DNA of 44,503 nucleotides from Cyanobacteria bacterium SIG31 (lineage in GTDB: Bacteria > Cyanobacteriota > Vampirovibrionia > Gastranaerophilales > Gastranaerophilaceae), in the NCBI GenBank assembly GCA_015152465.1, contig SUTX01000017.1:1-44503 (forward strand), in the 5' to 3' direction. Of this stretch, positions 17,486 through 27,000 are shown piece after piece. A program made the translations under genes and the position numbers. The notes beneath the pieces are model-generated. The model did not search any database. It worked only from the letters and a program-made list of their open reading frames with translations, and had not been told where the DNA came from. Each line of letters begins with the position of its first letter. Position 1 is the stretch's first letter.

Positions 17486-18586
17486 TTATTCTCCTTTATT
17501 CCTTTTTTCTATAAATGGTTTTTTAATTATTTCAGCGTTATAAAATTTATCTCTTATCATTATTTGAATTGTAGAGCCTACAGTTAAATTGTCAAGATTT
17601 TTAATGTAAGCTAATCCGATATTATCCCCTCTAGTTGGTGAAACTCCGCCACTTGTTACTACTCCAACTTTTTCATTATTGAAATAGACGTCGTATTCGT
17701 GTCTTGCAATTCCTTTGTCAATCATTTTAAAGCCGATAAGTTTGCGACTAATACCATCTGCTAAGTGCTTATCTATTACTTCTTTTCCATTATAATTAGT
17801 AGCTTTATCTTTAGGAATTGACCAACGTAATCCCGCTTCAATAGGTGTCGTAGTTTCATCTAAGTCATTTCCGTATAAAGGCATTGCAGACTCTAATCTA
17901 AGTGTATCTCGAGCACCTAAGCCAATAGGTTTCACTCCATATTTTTTACCTACCTCTAGTAAAGTATTCCACAACTCAAGCGCATATTTGTTTTCTAAAA
18001 TAACTTCTACGCCATCTTCGCCTGTATATCCAGTTCTTGACACCCAAACATTATGACCAAGAAGTTCCTTTTCTGCAATCGAGAAGAATGCCGGTAAATC
18101 AGTACAGCCTAGCTCATTAATTAGTTCACAAGCTTTTGGCCCTTGAATCGCTATCATTGAATAATTATGCGAATCGTTTATTATTTCGACATTCAAATCG
18201 CCTTTATTCATTGCAACCCAGTTTATGTCAGAATCAACCATAGAGGCATTTGCAATAACTAAGTACTTATTATTTTCTAACTTATATACTATCCAATCGT
18301 CTTTAATACCACCATTATTGTTTGTTAATTGACAATATACAGCTTTTGTATCAGTAAGTTTTGAAATATCTTGCGGTACAAGCTTGTTAAGTAATTCAAG
18401 GGCATCGACCCCTTGTATAATAATTTCTCCCATATGAGAAACATCAAATAACCCTACGGCATTCCTAACAGTATTATGCTCGTCGATTATAGATGTATAC
18501 TGTACGGGCATATGCCAACCCGCAAAATCAACCATTTTTGCCCCTAATTCAACGTGTCTATCGTGTAATATTGTTTGTTTAGTCAT
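17486..18586 (-). CDS. gcvT: Aminomethyltransferase (glycine cleavage T protein)
   Basis: GcvT releases ammonia from aminomethyl-lipoyl-GcvH and moves the methylene group to tetrahydrofolate, giving methylene-THF, the FolD substrate. VDFAGWHMPVQY, LFDVSHMGEI and the catalytic Asp in ANASMVDSDINW are present, as are SRTGYTGEDGVE and GLGARDTLRLE. The ATG at 18586 is chosen: a longer in-frame TTG at 18640 is really the T-T-G of the -35 box TTGACA, so it cannot be translated from this promoter. AGGG and GGAG lie 7-12 bases before the chosen ATG. The 366 residues match the family. It is first in the gcvT-gcvH-gcvPA-nupC unit. Confidence 0.95.
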   Translation of the reverse strand: MTKQTILHDRHVELGAKMVDFAGWHMPVQYTSIIDEHNTVRNAVGLFDVSHMGEIIIQGVDALELLNKLVPQDISKLTDTKAVYCQLTNNNGGIKDDWIVYKLENNKYLVIANASMVDSDINWVAMNKGDLNVEIINDSHNYSMIAIQGPKACELINELGCTDLPAFFSIAEKELLGHNVWVSRTGYTGEDGVEVILENKYALELWNTLLEVGKKYGVKPIGLGARDTLRLESAMPLYGNDLDETTTPIEAGLRWSIPKDKATNYNGKEVIDKHLADGISRKLIGFKMIDKGIARHEYDVYFNNEKVGVVTSGGVSPTRGDNIGLAYIKNLDNLTVGSTIQIMIRDKFYNAEIIKKPFIEKRNKGE

Positions 18587-18611
18587 ACTTATCCCTAGCT
18601 CCTCATTAATA

Positions 18612-18640
18612 ATTTTCTTCGCAAATGCTGATACTGTCAA
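18612..18640 (-). promoter_or_regulatory. Promoter of the gcvT operon
   Basis: On the minus strand a perfect TTGACA (18640-18635) is followed after 17 bp by GAAAAT (18617-18612). Transcription would begin near 18605, leaving a leader of about 20 nt. That is too short for a glycine riboswitch. Confidence 0.6.
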
Positions 18641-18685
18641 GTTGTTAAGAAAATATAATATAGTTTTTTTTGATTAAATGTGAAG

Positions 18686-18698
18686 AATTGTTACAATT
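18686..18698. promoter_or_regulatory. Palindrome with TTGTAACAA core
   Basis: AATTGT-T-ACAATT is a perfect 13-bp palindrome around 18692. It lies between the divergent gcvT and EF-hand genes, 105 bp before the EF-hand start. Its core matches the TGTAACAA box found about 80 bp before three other genes in the window. Confidence 0.35.
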
Positions 18699-18728
18699 TT
18701 TGGGGAAAACCTAAAGTTTTCCCCAAAA
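18698..18728. other. Perfect 13-bp hairpin between divergent genes
   Basis: TTTTGGGGAAAAC (18698-18710) and GTTTTCCCCAAAA (18716-18728) pair without mismatch around a five-base loop. No T-run follows the stem on the plus strand; on the minus strand the next bases are TTGTAACAATT. Neither flanking gene ends here: gcvT reads left from 18586 and the EF-hand gene reads right from 18797. It is therefore not an ordinary terminator. It may be an RNA structure in the EF-hand leader, an upstream-transcript attenuator, or a protein-binding site. Confidence 0.5.
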
Positions 18729-18796
18729 TATGCCGTTAACCTTTGTATCGATAAAACAATTTCATAGGGAAAATAAAGAAAAAAGGAGTAAAGATT

Positions 18797-20623
18797 ATGG
18801 ATTTGAACAATTTGAACTTATTTGGAAGTTTAACAATGTCAAATGGTAAAAAACTTTCAATAGAAGACGCACTAAGTTTGGGTGATATCAACAAAGATGG
18901 TAAGCTTAGTACAAAAGAAATTGAAAATTTATTCAAAGTAAATGGTGTGGATACAGTTACTTTGAATGGTGTTGACAAAAACCAAGACGGTACAATCAGT
19001 AATGAAGAATTCAAAGCTATGGAGGATAGAGCTGCTGTTCAAGAAAAATTAAACGCTCTAAAATCTATAATAGCTAAAGACTTTACGGGTGAAATGGCGA
19101 AATTTGGCAACGAAATTGTAAATGAACTAGTTGAATGGACTATGGCTTGGGTTGAGCTTTATAACGATGATAATATCGTTGAAGATTTTGAAAAAGCATT
19201 AAATGTTAAGTATACCGAATTAAAAGATGCTATGGAGGCAAAAACTCCGAGCGGTTTAGCAAATGCAGCAGTAGATGAACTATATGATAAAGTAAAAGAA
19301 GAAGAAAAAGATATTAGAAATAGTGTTTGTAACAAGTTGTACAATTTAGCAATAAACTATGCAAAAAATAATCCAGAAGCAACTCTTGAAGAAATAATTA
19401 CATATTTAGAAGAAGCATTAGAAACTTCAGAAAAAGATTTAGTTGAAAAGGATAGAGTTAACTGGGAAAAAAGTATTGAAGCCTTAGGCTGGTTATCTAG
19501 TAGCGATATTAGTAAAGTTAAAAAATTGACTACTGAACTATTAGAAGCAGTTATTAGTAAAGGTGTAATACTAAATATTGATGGTAAAAACATTGCTACA
19601 GCACAAGCAATTGAAAAATTAATAGCAAGTTATCCTGATGTTGAGGATTTAATAAATGCAGTGAAAGCCGCTTTAGATGGTTTATCTGAGTTAAACATGG
19701 TAGATAAAGCAAAAAAAGATAAAGTCGCTGCTGAAGAACAAAAAGCAAAAGAAGCTTTAGACAATATGAATGGTTCTGATGTACAAGTCGGTTTTGCTGA
19801 TATTGATCTTTCTGCAATTGATGGATATAACAGTGGTAAAACCGTTTCATATGATATCAGTGATGGCTATAAAGGTAGACACACTAGAATCAGTGACTGT
19901 AAACAAGATGCGCGAAATAGACTAAATAATTTAAAAGAGCAATTCTATGCTGCAGTAAAAGCCGATTTAGAAAAACTAGGTATTCCAACTGATAGCTTAG
20001 ATGTAGTATTTGAAGATGTATTTGCTTCAACTGTTGAGCAAACTATTAGCCAAAGTTTAACAATTAAAGATAAAAAATGGGATAGGGATAACTGCTTTGA
20101 TGCTGCAAGCTTTAATGTAAAAGAATTAGTTAACAATTTTGTTACTAACTTTAATACAAACATCGCTGCTAAAATCGATGCAATTACAGAATTTAAGACA
20201 GACTTAGACCTCCAAGATATTGATCCAGCTCAAATGAAAGCTGAGGAATATACAACATCTGTGTTATCCGAACCTCTTGGTACGAAGAAAAAACGTAAAA
20301 ATTGGGCAGAAGGTGAATTGCCAGCAATGGCAGATACTGCAGCCAAAATGATAGATAATTTAAAAGATACAATGCTAGCTAAAGCTAAAGCAATGTGTGA
20401 AGCAAATGGTATTGAATTTAATTCAGAAGCATTTAATGAAATCTTTGTAAAAGCAAGAACATCTGCGGTGTCAGCATCAGTTCACAGCGTAGAGATTGAT
20501 AGAGCTTGGAAAAGAGACCAACAACAAGTGTATATTGATACAACTCAATTATTCAATACATTTACAACAAACTTTAAAGAACAGTACACAGCTTGGGTGG
20601 AGGGTCAAAAAGCAAAAAAATAA
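18797..20623 (+). CDS. EF-hand protein with duplicated C-terminal domain
   Basis: This 608-residue, mostly helical protein of unknown role has two complete EF-hand calcium loops near the N-terminus. Loop one runs D30-I-N32-K-D34-G-K-L-S-T-K-E41 and loop two D60-K-N62-Q-D64-G-T-I-S-N-E-E71; both have all acidic and Asn ligands and the invariant Gly. The C-terminal third contains two related segments of about 90 residues, near residues 371-459 and 513-600. Both contain an NLK core followed about 60 residues later by an F..NF-type end, so this is an internal duplication. No signal peptide or membrane segment is seen. The start has AAAGGAG eight bases upstream. It has its own control region with a hairpin and a palindrome, and no operon partner. 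Confidence 0.75.
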   Translation: MDLNNLNLFGSLTMSNGKKLSIEDALSLGDINKDGKLSTKEIENLFKVNGVDTVTLNGVDKNQDGTISNEEFKAMEDRAAVQEKLNALKSIIAKDFTGEMAKFGNEIVNELVEWTMAWVELYNDDNIVEDFEKALNVKYTELKDAMEAKTPSGLANAAVDELYDKVKEEEKDIRNSVCNKLYNLAINYAKNNPEATLEEIITYLEEALETSEKDLVEKDRVNWEKSIEALGWLSSSDISKVKKLTTELLEAVISKGVILNIDGKNIATAQAIEKLIASYPDVEDLINAVKAALDGLSELNMVDKAKKDKVAAEEQKAKEALDNMNGSDVQVGFADIDLSAIDGYNSGKTVSYDISDGYKGRHTRISDCKQDARNRLNNLKEQFYAAVKADLEKLGIPTDSLDVVFEDVFASTVEQTISQSLTIKDKKWDRDNCFDAASFNVKELVNNFVTNFNTNIAAKIDAITEFKTDLDLQDIDPAQMKAEEYTTSVLSEPLGTKKKRKNWAEGELPAMADTAAKMIDNLKDTMLAKAKAMCEANGIEFNSEAFNEIFVKARTSAVSASVHSVEIDRAWKRDQQQVYIDTTQLFNTFTTNFKEQYTAWVEGQKAKK

Positions 20624-20641
20624 TTTATTAACAAAATAATT

Positions 20642-20668
20642 AGTGGCGTCGATTAAATCGACGCCACT
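20642..20668. terminator. Strong hairpin between convergent genes, possible terminator
   Basis: AGTGGCGTCGAT (20642-20653) and ATCGACGCCACT (20657-20668) form a perfect 12-bp stem with a three-base loop, 18 bp after the EF-hand stop. The bases after it on the plus strand (TGTGTTATC) are only partly T-rich. On the minus strand it is followed by an A/T-rich tail. It probably ends the EF-hand transcript and may act in both directions. Confidence 0.65.
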
Positions 20669-20679
20669 TGTGTTATCAC

Positions 20680-20751
20680 CACTCTGAACGAAATGAAGAG
20701 TCTCTAAAATTGAAAAAGTAAAAGGGATTCTTCGGTCCACTCAGAATGACA
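20680..20751. repeat. Imperfect inverted-repeat element between EF-hand and dnaJ-like genes
   Basis: The left arm (20680-20704, starting CACTCTGAACGAAATGAAGA) and the reverse complement of the right arm (20748-20724, starting CATTCTGAGTGGACCGAAGA) match at 17 of 25 positions. About 19 bp separate the arms. No open reading frame is inside. The arms resemble, from memory, a TTCTGAGCGAAGCGAAGAAT-type repeat seen in many unrelated bacterial genomes. This would be a small non-autonomous or REP-like element; only one copy is in the window. Confidence 0.5.
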
Positions 20752-20760
20752 ATATTTTGT

Positions 20761-21783
20761 TTATTCTATTTCTTGTATCTTCTTATAGAGCTCAACAGCT
20801 TCTGCGCTATAGTTTTTTGGTATTATAATCTTAATTTTAGCGTTTAAATCTCCATAACCGTTCCCGTTAGGTAGCCCTAATCCTTTTAAACGGAGTGCTT
20901 GACCACTAGAAACTCCTGCAGGTATTTTGATATTAATATTGCCGTGTAGCGTTTTAATCTCTTTATTACACCCCAAAACTGCTTCTGGTGGTGTTACTTC
21001 TACTTCTTTTGTTAAATTAAAGCTATCTATTTCATATTCAGTATCTTTGAAGTGTATAATTAAGTACAAATCACCTTTTCTACCATAGCTATCAGATTTC
21101 CCCTCACCTTTTAGTCGAACTTTTTGACCCTCTGAGATGTCTTTTGGGAGTTTTACTTTAACTGTTTTAGGTGCTGACAAAATACCAGTACCTCCACAGT
21201 GAGAACAATAGCCGCCGCCATTACAAAAACCACATTTACTTATATCTGTAAATGTTACTGATATAGGCTTTTTATCAAATAATTCTTGTGCTGTGACATT
21301 TAATGTTTTGGTAATATCTAAATCAATGTCTTTATCTTGTGTTTTTTGTCGAGTTTGCCTATTATTTGTAGCACCAAAGTCAAAACCGCTGAAACCACTT
21401 TTTTGTGATGCACCTTGACCAGACATCATATCCCCAAACAGTGAAGCAAAAAAGTCAGAAAATTCTCCTGCTCCGCCACCGAAATCAAAACTTTGAGCAC
21501 CACCTTGATTGAAATTGAAGCTAAAGTTTTCAAAACCAGGCGGTGGGGTGTAGTCAGCACCTCCTTGCCAGCTTGAACCTAAACTATCATACCTCTGACG
21601 TTTTTGCTTATCACCGAGTACTTCATATGCCTCATTAATATCTTTAAACCTTTCTTCGGCCTCTTTTGTTTTGTTAATATCAGGGTGATATTTTCGAGCT
21701 AACTTTCTATAAGCTGATTTTATTTCTGCATCACTAGCATCACGTTTAACACCAAGTGTTTCATAATAGTCTTTATATTTCAT
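20761..21783 (-). CDS. DnaJ/CbpA-like co-chaperone with a minimal zinc site
   Basis: J-domain proteins recruit Hsp70 (DnaK) and stimulate its ATPase. The J domain is residues 4-69 with H33-P-D35. A Gly/Phe-rich region follows (about 75-140). In canonical DnaJ four CxxCxGxG motifs bind two zinc ions; here only two CxxC pairs remain (C184, C187, C193, C196 in [17 protein letters not shown]), enough for a single zinc. The two beta-barrel substrate-binding domains with [11 protein letters not shown] and [11 protein letters not shown] then complete 340 residues. It is thus between DnaJ and zinc-free CbpA. AGAGG precedes the ATG. No dnaK or grpE is nearby. Confidence 0.9.
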   Translation of the reverse strand: MKYKDYYETLGVKRDASDAEIKSAYRKLARKYHPDINKTKEAEERFKDINEAYEVLGDKQKRQRYDSLGSSWQGGADYTPPPGFENFSFNFNQGGAQSFDFGGGAGEFSDFFASLFGDMMSGQGASQKSGFSGFDFGATNNRQTRQKTQDKDIDLDITKTLNVTAQELFDKKPISVTFTDISKCGFCNGGGYCSHCGGTGILSAPKTVKVKLPKDISEGQKVRLKGEGKSDSYGRKGDLYLIIHFKDTEYEIDSFNLTKEVEVTPPEAVLGCNKEIKTLHGNINIKIPAGVSSGQALRLKGLGLPNGNGYGDLNAKIKIIIPKNYSAEAVELYKKIQEIE

Positions 21784-21878
21784 TTTAACCTCTTTTATAT
21801 TCTTATATTAATACAAAAAATTACAATTCTTAATAAAGTTAATTTTTTTTTAATTATAAGTTTTATATTGCAAGTTTG

Positions 21879-21887
21879 TGTTAAAAT
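21879..21887 (+). promoter_or_regulatory. Extended -10 promoter of the pseudo-kinase unit
   Basis: TGT directly precedes TAAAAT (21882-21887). No good -35 is present, as is common for extended -10 promoters. Transcription from about 21894 supports the ATG at 21917 rather than an in-frame GTG at 21878 that lies upstream of the promoter's -10 box. Confidence 0.45.
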
Positions 21888-21916
21888 ACAATAGGGTAAA
21901 TATAGGAATTGTTTTT

Positions 21917-23014
21917 ATGGATATTAAAAAGATTTTATTTAAAACTAATACAATTGATGTCGAAAAAGCTTTGCCAGATGCTGTCGTGTTCTGTAATAAA
22001 GATGGTAAAATTCAATGGGTGAATGACAAAGCTGCAGAAGTTTTTGAAACTTCCAAAATGCATTTATTAACTTCAAATATATCTGATTTTATTGAAAATG
22101 TATTAAATTTAGCTAGTAATGCTATAATTGCCGATTCAGCTGTAATAACAAAATTAGTTACTAAAGATGTTTACTATGATATGACGGCTAATGAAATTGA
22201 AGAAGGATATGTTCTAGCTTTTAGGGAATATAAAAATCAGGCAGAAGCAAAAGCAATTGTCGATGAAGAAGCTGAATATAAAGCAATCAATAGAGAGAAG
22301 AATGCTTTTCTTTTAAAATTAACAAACGATTTTAAATCACCGCTACAATCGATTGTTGGATTTGCTCAAGCAATGGCTGATGGTCTTGGTGGCAATATGT
22401 CTGAACAGCAAGACAAGTATATCAAAATTATTAAAAAGAATTCATCTGAACTAATGTATTTTATATCAAAATTATTAGAATTATCCCAAACAGAAGCTGA
22501 ATTAAAAGCTCCAGAAATGAAGACTTTTGACATAATAAATTCAGTGACATCCGTTATTAGGTTTAACGAGCAACTTTATAAAGATAAAGACTTACGTTGG
22601 AACACTAATATCGAAGAAGGGTTTAAAAATACAATTATATCAGATGAAATAATAGTGAAAAATATTCTTCAAAATGTTATGGATGTTATATTGAAATCAG
22701 TAGAAATGGGCGAAGTTGCTGTTTCATTATCTGTTCCAACTGAAGAATTGGTGCAAGCTAAAAATCTTACTAATGGCGAATATATAATGATTTCTTTAGC
22801 TAGCAGTTCATTATTGTTGTCTGAAAATGATTTAGACTGTATGTTTGACCCATACAAGATAGTTGATACTTCTAATAGAAAAAATCTTTTAAGAGCGATT
22901 ACATTAGCTTGTGTAAAAAATCTTGTTCTTGCACTTAAAGGCGCAGTATGGGTAGAATCTACTATTCTAAAAAATACAAGTTTTAATATTATTATTCCAA
23001 CTGGCAAAAATTAA
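21917..23014 (+). CDS. Degenerate histidine kinase (pseudo-kinase) with N-terminal PAS-like domain
   Basis: The 365 residues follow the order PAS-like domain (about 15-105), dimerisation helices (125-190) and HATPase-like domain (205-365). The phospho-acceptor motif, normally SHELRTPL, reads T136-N-D-F-K-S-P-L143, so the histidine is Asn137. The N box reads QNVMDVI, with the Mg-binding Asn replaced by Val257. The DTGxGI box is ASSSLL (295-300), and the GLGL box is lost near 323-327. Phosphorylation by the usual chemistry is therefore not expected; a sensing or scaffold role is inferred. The ATG has AGGAA upstream. The UgpC-type ATPase follows after 19 bp and the AsmA-like gene after a further 14 bp, so they form one unit. 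Confidence 0.75.
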   Translation: MDIKKILFKTNTIDVEKALPDAVVFCNKDGKIQWVNDKAAEVFETSKMHLLTSNISDFIENVLNLASNAIIADSAVITKLVTKDVYYDMTANEIEEGYVLAFREYKNQAEAKAIVDEEAEYKAINREKNAFLLKLTNDFKSPLQSIVGFAQAMADGLGGNMSEQQDKYIKIIKKNSSELMYFISKLLELSQTEAELKAPEMKTFDIINSVTSVIRFNEQLYKDKDLRWNTNIEEGFKNTIISDEIIVKNILQNVMDVILKSVEMGEVAVSLSVPTEELVQAKNLTNGEYIMISLASSSLLLSENDLDCMFDPYKIVDTSNRKNLLRAITLACVKNLVLALKGAVWVESTILKNTSFNIIIPTGKN

Positions 23015-23033
23015 GTTAAGGAAGTGGGGAGCA

Positions 23034-24071
23034 ATGAGTAAAGTCGTCTTAAATAATCTAATCAAGAGTTATGATGGCAAGAAAAATGTCATTAATAATA
23101 TTGATTTGGAAATTAATGATAAAGAATTTATTGTACTTGTTGGTTCTTCTGGATGTGGTAAATCTACGATATTAAGACTTATTTCAGGGTTAGAAGAAAT
23201 AACTTCTGGGGATATATTTATTGATGATAAAAAAGTCAATAATATGCATCCTAAAGATAGAGATATTGCTTTTGTGTTTCAAAGTTACGCACTTTATCCT
23301 CATATGAGTGTATATGATAATATAGCGTTTGGTTTAAAAATGCGTAAATATTCTAAAAAAGATATTCATGAAAAAGTTCTTGCAGCAGCGAAAGCTTTAA
23401 ACTTAGAAGATTTATTGGATAGAAAACCAAAACAATTATCTGGTGGACAACGCCAGAGGGTTGCTTTAGGCCGTGCTATTGTGCGTAACCCTAAAGTTTT
23501 TCTTATGGATGAACCTCTCTCTAATTTAGATGCTAATTTAAGATTACAAATGCGTACTGAAATTAAGCGTTTACATCAAGAATTAAAAACAACTTTTATA
23601 TATGTAACTCACGATCAGACCGAAGCTCTAACAATGGGGGATAGAATTGTTGTTTTAGATAAAGGGAAGATTCAACAGGTTGCATCTCCTGAAGAAATCT
23701 ATAATAACCCTAAAAATCTTTTTGTTGCAGGTTTTATTGGCCAAATGAATTTTATCGATGTTAAGACAATTAATGGTAAATTTTACATAAATGGTGCAGA
23801 GTTTAATAAACCGGACAAAGTTCTAGAGGATGAATTTGTAGTTGGGATAAGAGCTGAAAAAATGATTGATGGCGACACTACAATAGCGGTAAATGCTGAT
23901 ATAGTCGAAATGAGTGGTGGAGAGAGAAATGTATATTTTGAATTAAATAGCTCAAAATGTTCAGCTAAAATTCCTTTAGATTACCCAGTTAATAGCAGTA
24001 TAGAATTAAAAATAGCGCAGAGTGATATGTATTTCTTTAATAAGCACACTGGCGAAAATTACTTTGTATAA
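23034..24071 (+). CDS. ugpC: ABC transporter ATPase, UgpC/MsmK/MalK type
   Basis: This is a complete sugar-type ABC ATPase of 345 residues: Walker [10 protein letters not shown] at 37-45, signature LSGGQ at 135-139, Walker B VFLMDE at 155-160, and the switch His193 in VTHDQ. The C-terminal 110 residues are the TOBE/OB regulatory domain typical of MalK-like proteins (FIGQMNF, VGIRAEK). Such ATPases power uptake of sugars or glycerol-3-phosphate. No permease or binding-protein gene lies nearby. Shared ATPases serving several distant permeases are known for MsmK, and that may apply here. The symbol follows the family and the substrate is unknown. GGGGAG and AAGGA precede the ATG. Confidence 0.9.
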   Translation: MSKVVLNNLIKSYDGKKNVINNIDLEINDKEFIVLVGSSGCGKSTILRLISGLEEITSGDIFIDDKKVNNMHPKDRDIAFVFQSYALYPHMSVYDNIAFGLKMRKYSKKDIHEKVLAAAKALNLEDLLDRKPKQLSGGQRQRVALGRAIVRNPKVFLMDEPLSNLDANLRLQMRTEIKRLHQELKTTFIYVTHDQTEALTMGDRIVVLDKGKIQQVASPEEIYNNPKNLFVAGFIGQMNFIDVKTINGKFYINGAEFNKPDKVLEDEFVVGIRAEKMIDGDTTIAVNADIVEMSGGERNVYFELNSSKCSAKIPLDYPVNSSIELKIAQSDMYFFNKHTGENYFV

Positions 24072-24085
24072 TAGAAAAGAGATTT

Positions 24086-27000
24086 ATGAAAAAATATAGT
24101 AAATATATATTATTAGCAGTATGTATAATAGCAACTTTAGTTGCAATATGTTTTATACCGTTTAACGCAACTAAATTAATTCCTACGATTGAAGAACAGG
24201 TAGCTAAAGATTTAGGCGTAAACATTCATATTGAAAAACTTATATTACGTCTAGGCCCTAATATCAAGCTTAAAACACCTATTATGCATTTAATGTATGA
24301 AGATGGACAAAAGTTTGCACAATTTAATAGTGTCAAATTTTATATACCTTGGACAGCACTTCTAAAAGACAATACAACAATAAACAAGTTGAAAGCTAAC
24401 AAGCTTGTTATTAGAGTTAATTCTGATGATAAATATTTACCTGATTTAATAGATAGGTTACAGAAGAAAGATAGAAAAACTTCTCCTGAAATTAAAATTA
24501 ATGACTACCATATTGCGTATTTAAATAGAAATAATAATGATAAATATTCTATTTCAGGAACAATATTAGAAACTTCTAGAATCGCAAATTATGATAGTTT
24601 TAAATTTATAGGAAAAGGTGAATTTTTTATAAATTCAAAGAAATTTATTAATTATGATTTAACAGTATTGCCTAAATTAAATCTACCAAATGAAAAACCT
24701 GATTTTGATTTTATAAATTTTATTGAACATTTAAAAGAGCTTGACTTTAATTCGGATATAATTGCAGACATTAAACTATATAAAAATTCTGTGAATGTAA
24801 TACAAGCATCAGGTTTTGTTAATATTGACAATATAACGGTTTTAGATGCAAGCAAAAAAGGGCCAAAAAGCTTTGTTTACCTTACTCTTTGGGGAGATAA
24901 AGCAAGTGTGCTTTCCAATATTTATACATCTGCAACTAAAAAAGTTTATATTGAGGGCATGGTAAATAACTCCCAGAAACCTGTTTTAGACATTAAAGTT
25001 AAAACTGATGAGATAGAGCTTAGTGAACTTTATAAAAAGTTAAAAATACTTGCGGATTTTTCTGTATTAAAAGGAATAAATACTGTTAATGGCATTTTGA
25101 ACGCTAACTTTACCCTTAAAGGGGATTTAAACAAGATTAAATCAAATGGGTACATGAAAATAAAGAATGCCTCTATTAATGCAAGTGGACTCCAAATCGA
25201 AAAAATTAATTCTGATATTGATTTCTCTAATAATGCTATAAATATTGTTGAAGCAATTGGTTATGTAAAAAACTCTCCTATAATGGCAAAGGGAAGCGTT
25301 AGCAAAGATATAAATATTGAATTTTTAATGAGCAAAGTCGAGTTAAAACACCTTTGTCCAAGTTTTCTAGGAGTAAAAGACGGTATTGCCTCACTTGTTG
25401 CAAATTTTACTGGAACTTTTGACAATATTACTCACAAAGAGATTCTTCAAGTTGATAATCTTGTTATTGAAAAAAATAATTCTAAACTTATTGTTGATTC
25501 GATAAAAATAGATACAAATAAAAGCTCAACAGCTCATATTGACAATATCGTGTGTAATACTCCAGAAACGGAAACAATTAAGATTCCTACATTAAACATC
25601 CTTTTAGAACCAGAGTGTCTTAAGATACCTGAAACAAACATCTTTTTACCAAATTCAAAGTTAATATTAAATGGTGATGTTACAAACTACAATAATAATG
25701 ACATAACTTTTAATACAACATTAACAGGGTTTATAAACTCGAAAGATATAAAAAGATTTAATGAAAAATCTCTACGTTATCCATTAATAATTAGTGTTAA
25801 CGGTAATAAAAATATCCAAAATATTAATGCACAGTTGCTCTTAGAATCGACTTCAATTTTTGATGAAGCGACTATTATTAATTTGGCTTCTAAATTAGAA
25901 AAAAATCTATTAAAGTTAGATGATTTAAGTCTGTCGATATTTAATGGCGATTTTTCAAATGATTATAAATTAAATTTAAAAGGGAATAAAAAACTTATAA
26001 TTACAGGTTTTATTGAAGATATTAAAAATCCTGTATTAAAAAACTTGCGTATATTTATTCCCCAACAGCTTAATATAAATATATTTGAAACGTTAGCACA
26101 GGTAAAAGGTGATTTATTCCTAAACGGTAAATTTAATAAACCTGATATTGTTGGTCAATTGAGTATTCAAAATATGTTTAATCAGCCTACTCAGTTGTCA
26201 TTATCGAATTGTACAGTTGATTTTAATAAAAATATAGCGGTAGTTAACGCACCATTGGTTAAATTGGCCGATAATTCTTTAGGATTTAATGCATTAGTTT
26301 CTACTGATGTCTCAGACAAACTTGTTGTTAAAAATGCAAATATTAAATCCAAATTTTTAAATACAGAAACTTTACTAATGTATAAGGATTCTCCGCTATT
26401 AAAATTGATGCCAATATGCATTCTAGATGGTAAGCTTTATTCGGAAAGACTATTAGCAAATATTTATGAAAATCAAGTTTATATGTCTGCTTTTTCAAGC
26501 GATTTTAACATAAATGAAAATTTATTAAATCTAAAAAATATAACTGCAGAAATGTTTAATGGTAAGCTTGGCGGAAATATTAACTTTAACTTAAAAGATG
26601 AACATTTTATTCTTAAGCTTATGGGTAGAGGCGTTAGTGCGGCACCTATATTTAATATAATTTCAACTAAAAAAGAATCTATAAGCGGTATCATGGATTT
26701 TGATATTACAATGCAAGGAAATTTAACATCAAGAAGATCATTATTAGGTGATATAAAATTTATTATCAATAATGGTAGAATGTCAACGTTAGGAAAACTT
26801 GAACATTTATTATATGCACAAAATGTTATAGCAGATAACATGCTTCGTACTTCTCTAAGTATTGTCACTAAAGCTATAACCCTAAAAGACACCGGTCTAT
26901 TTAAGTTTATGAGGGGCGAAGTTAATTTAGATAGTGGTATTGCTAAAATAGGCTTGTTGCAATCTCAGGGACCGTTAATGAGCTTATTTATTAAGGGTAA

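Noticed and set aside
18587..18640. N-terminal extension of gcvT from TTG at 18640
   Set aside because: The TTG is the first half of a perfect -35 box; translation from it would need a promoter further upstream, and GcvT proteins start at the MTKQT-like position.
18587..18660. Glycine riboswitch upstream of gcvT
   Set aside because: The gcvT promoter (TTGACA-17-GAAAAT) leaves a leader of only about 20 nt, and no tandem aptamer-like sequence is present.
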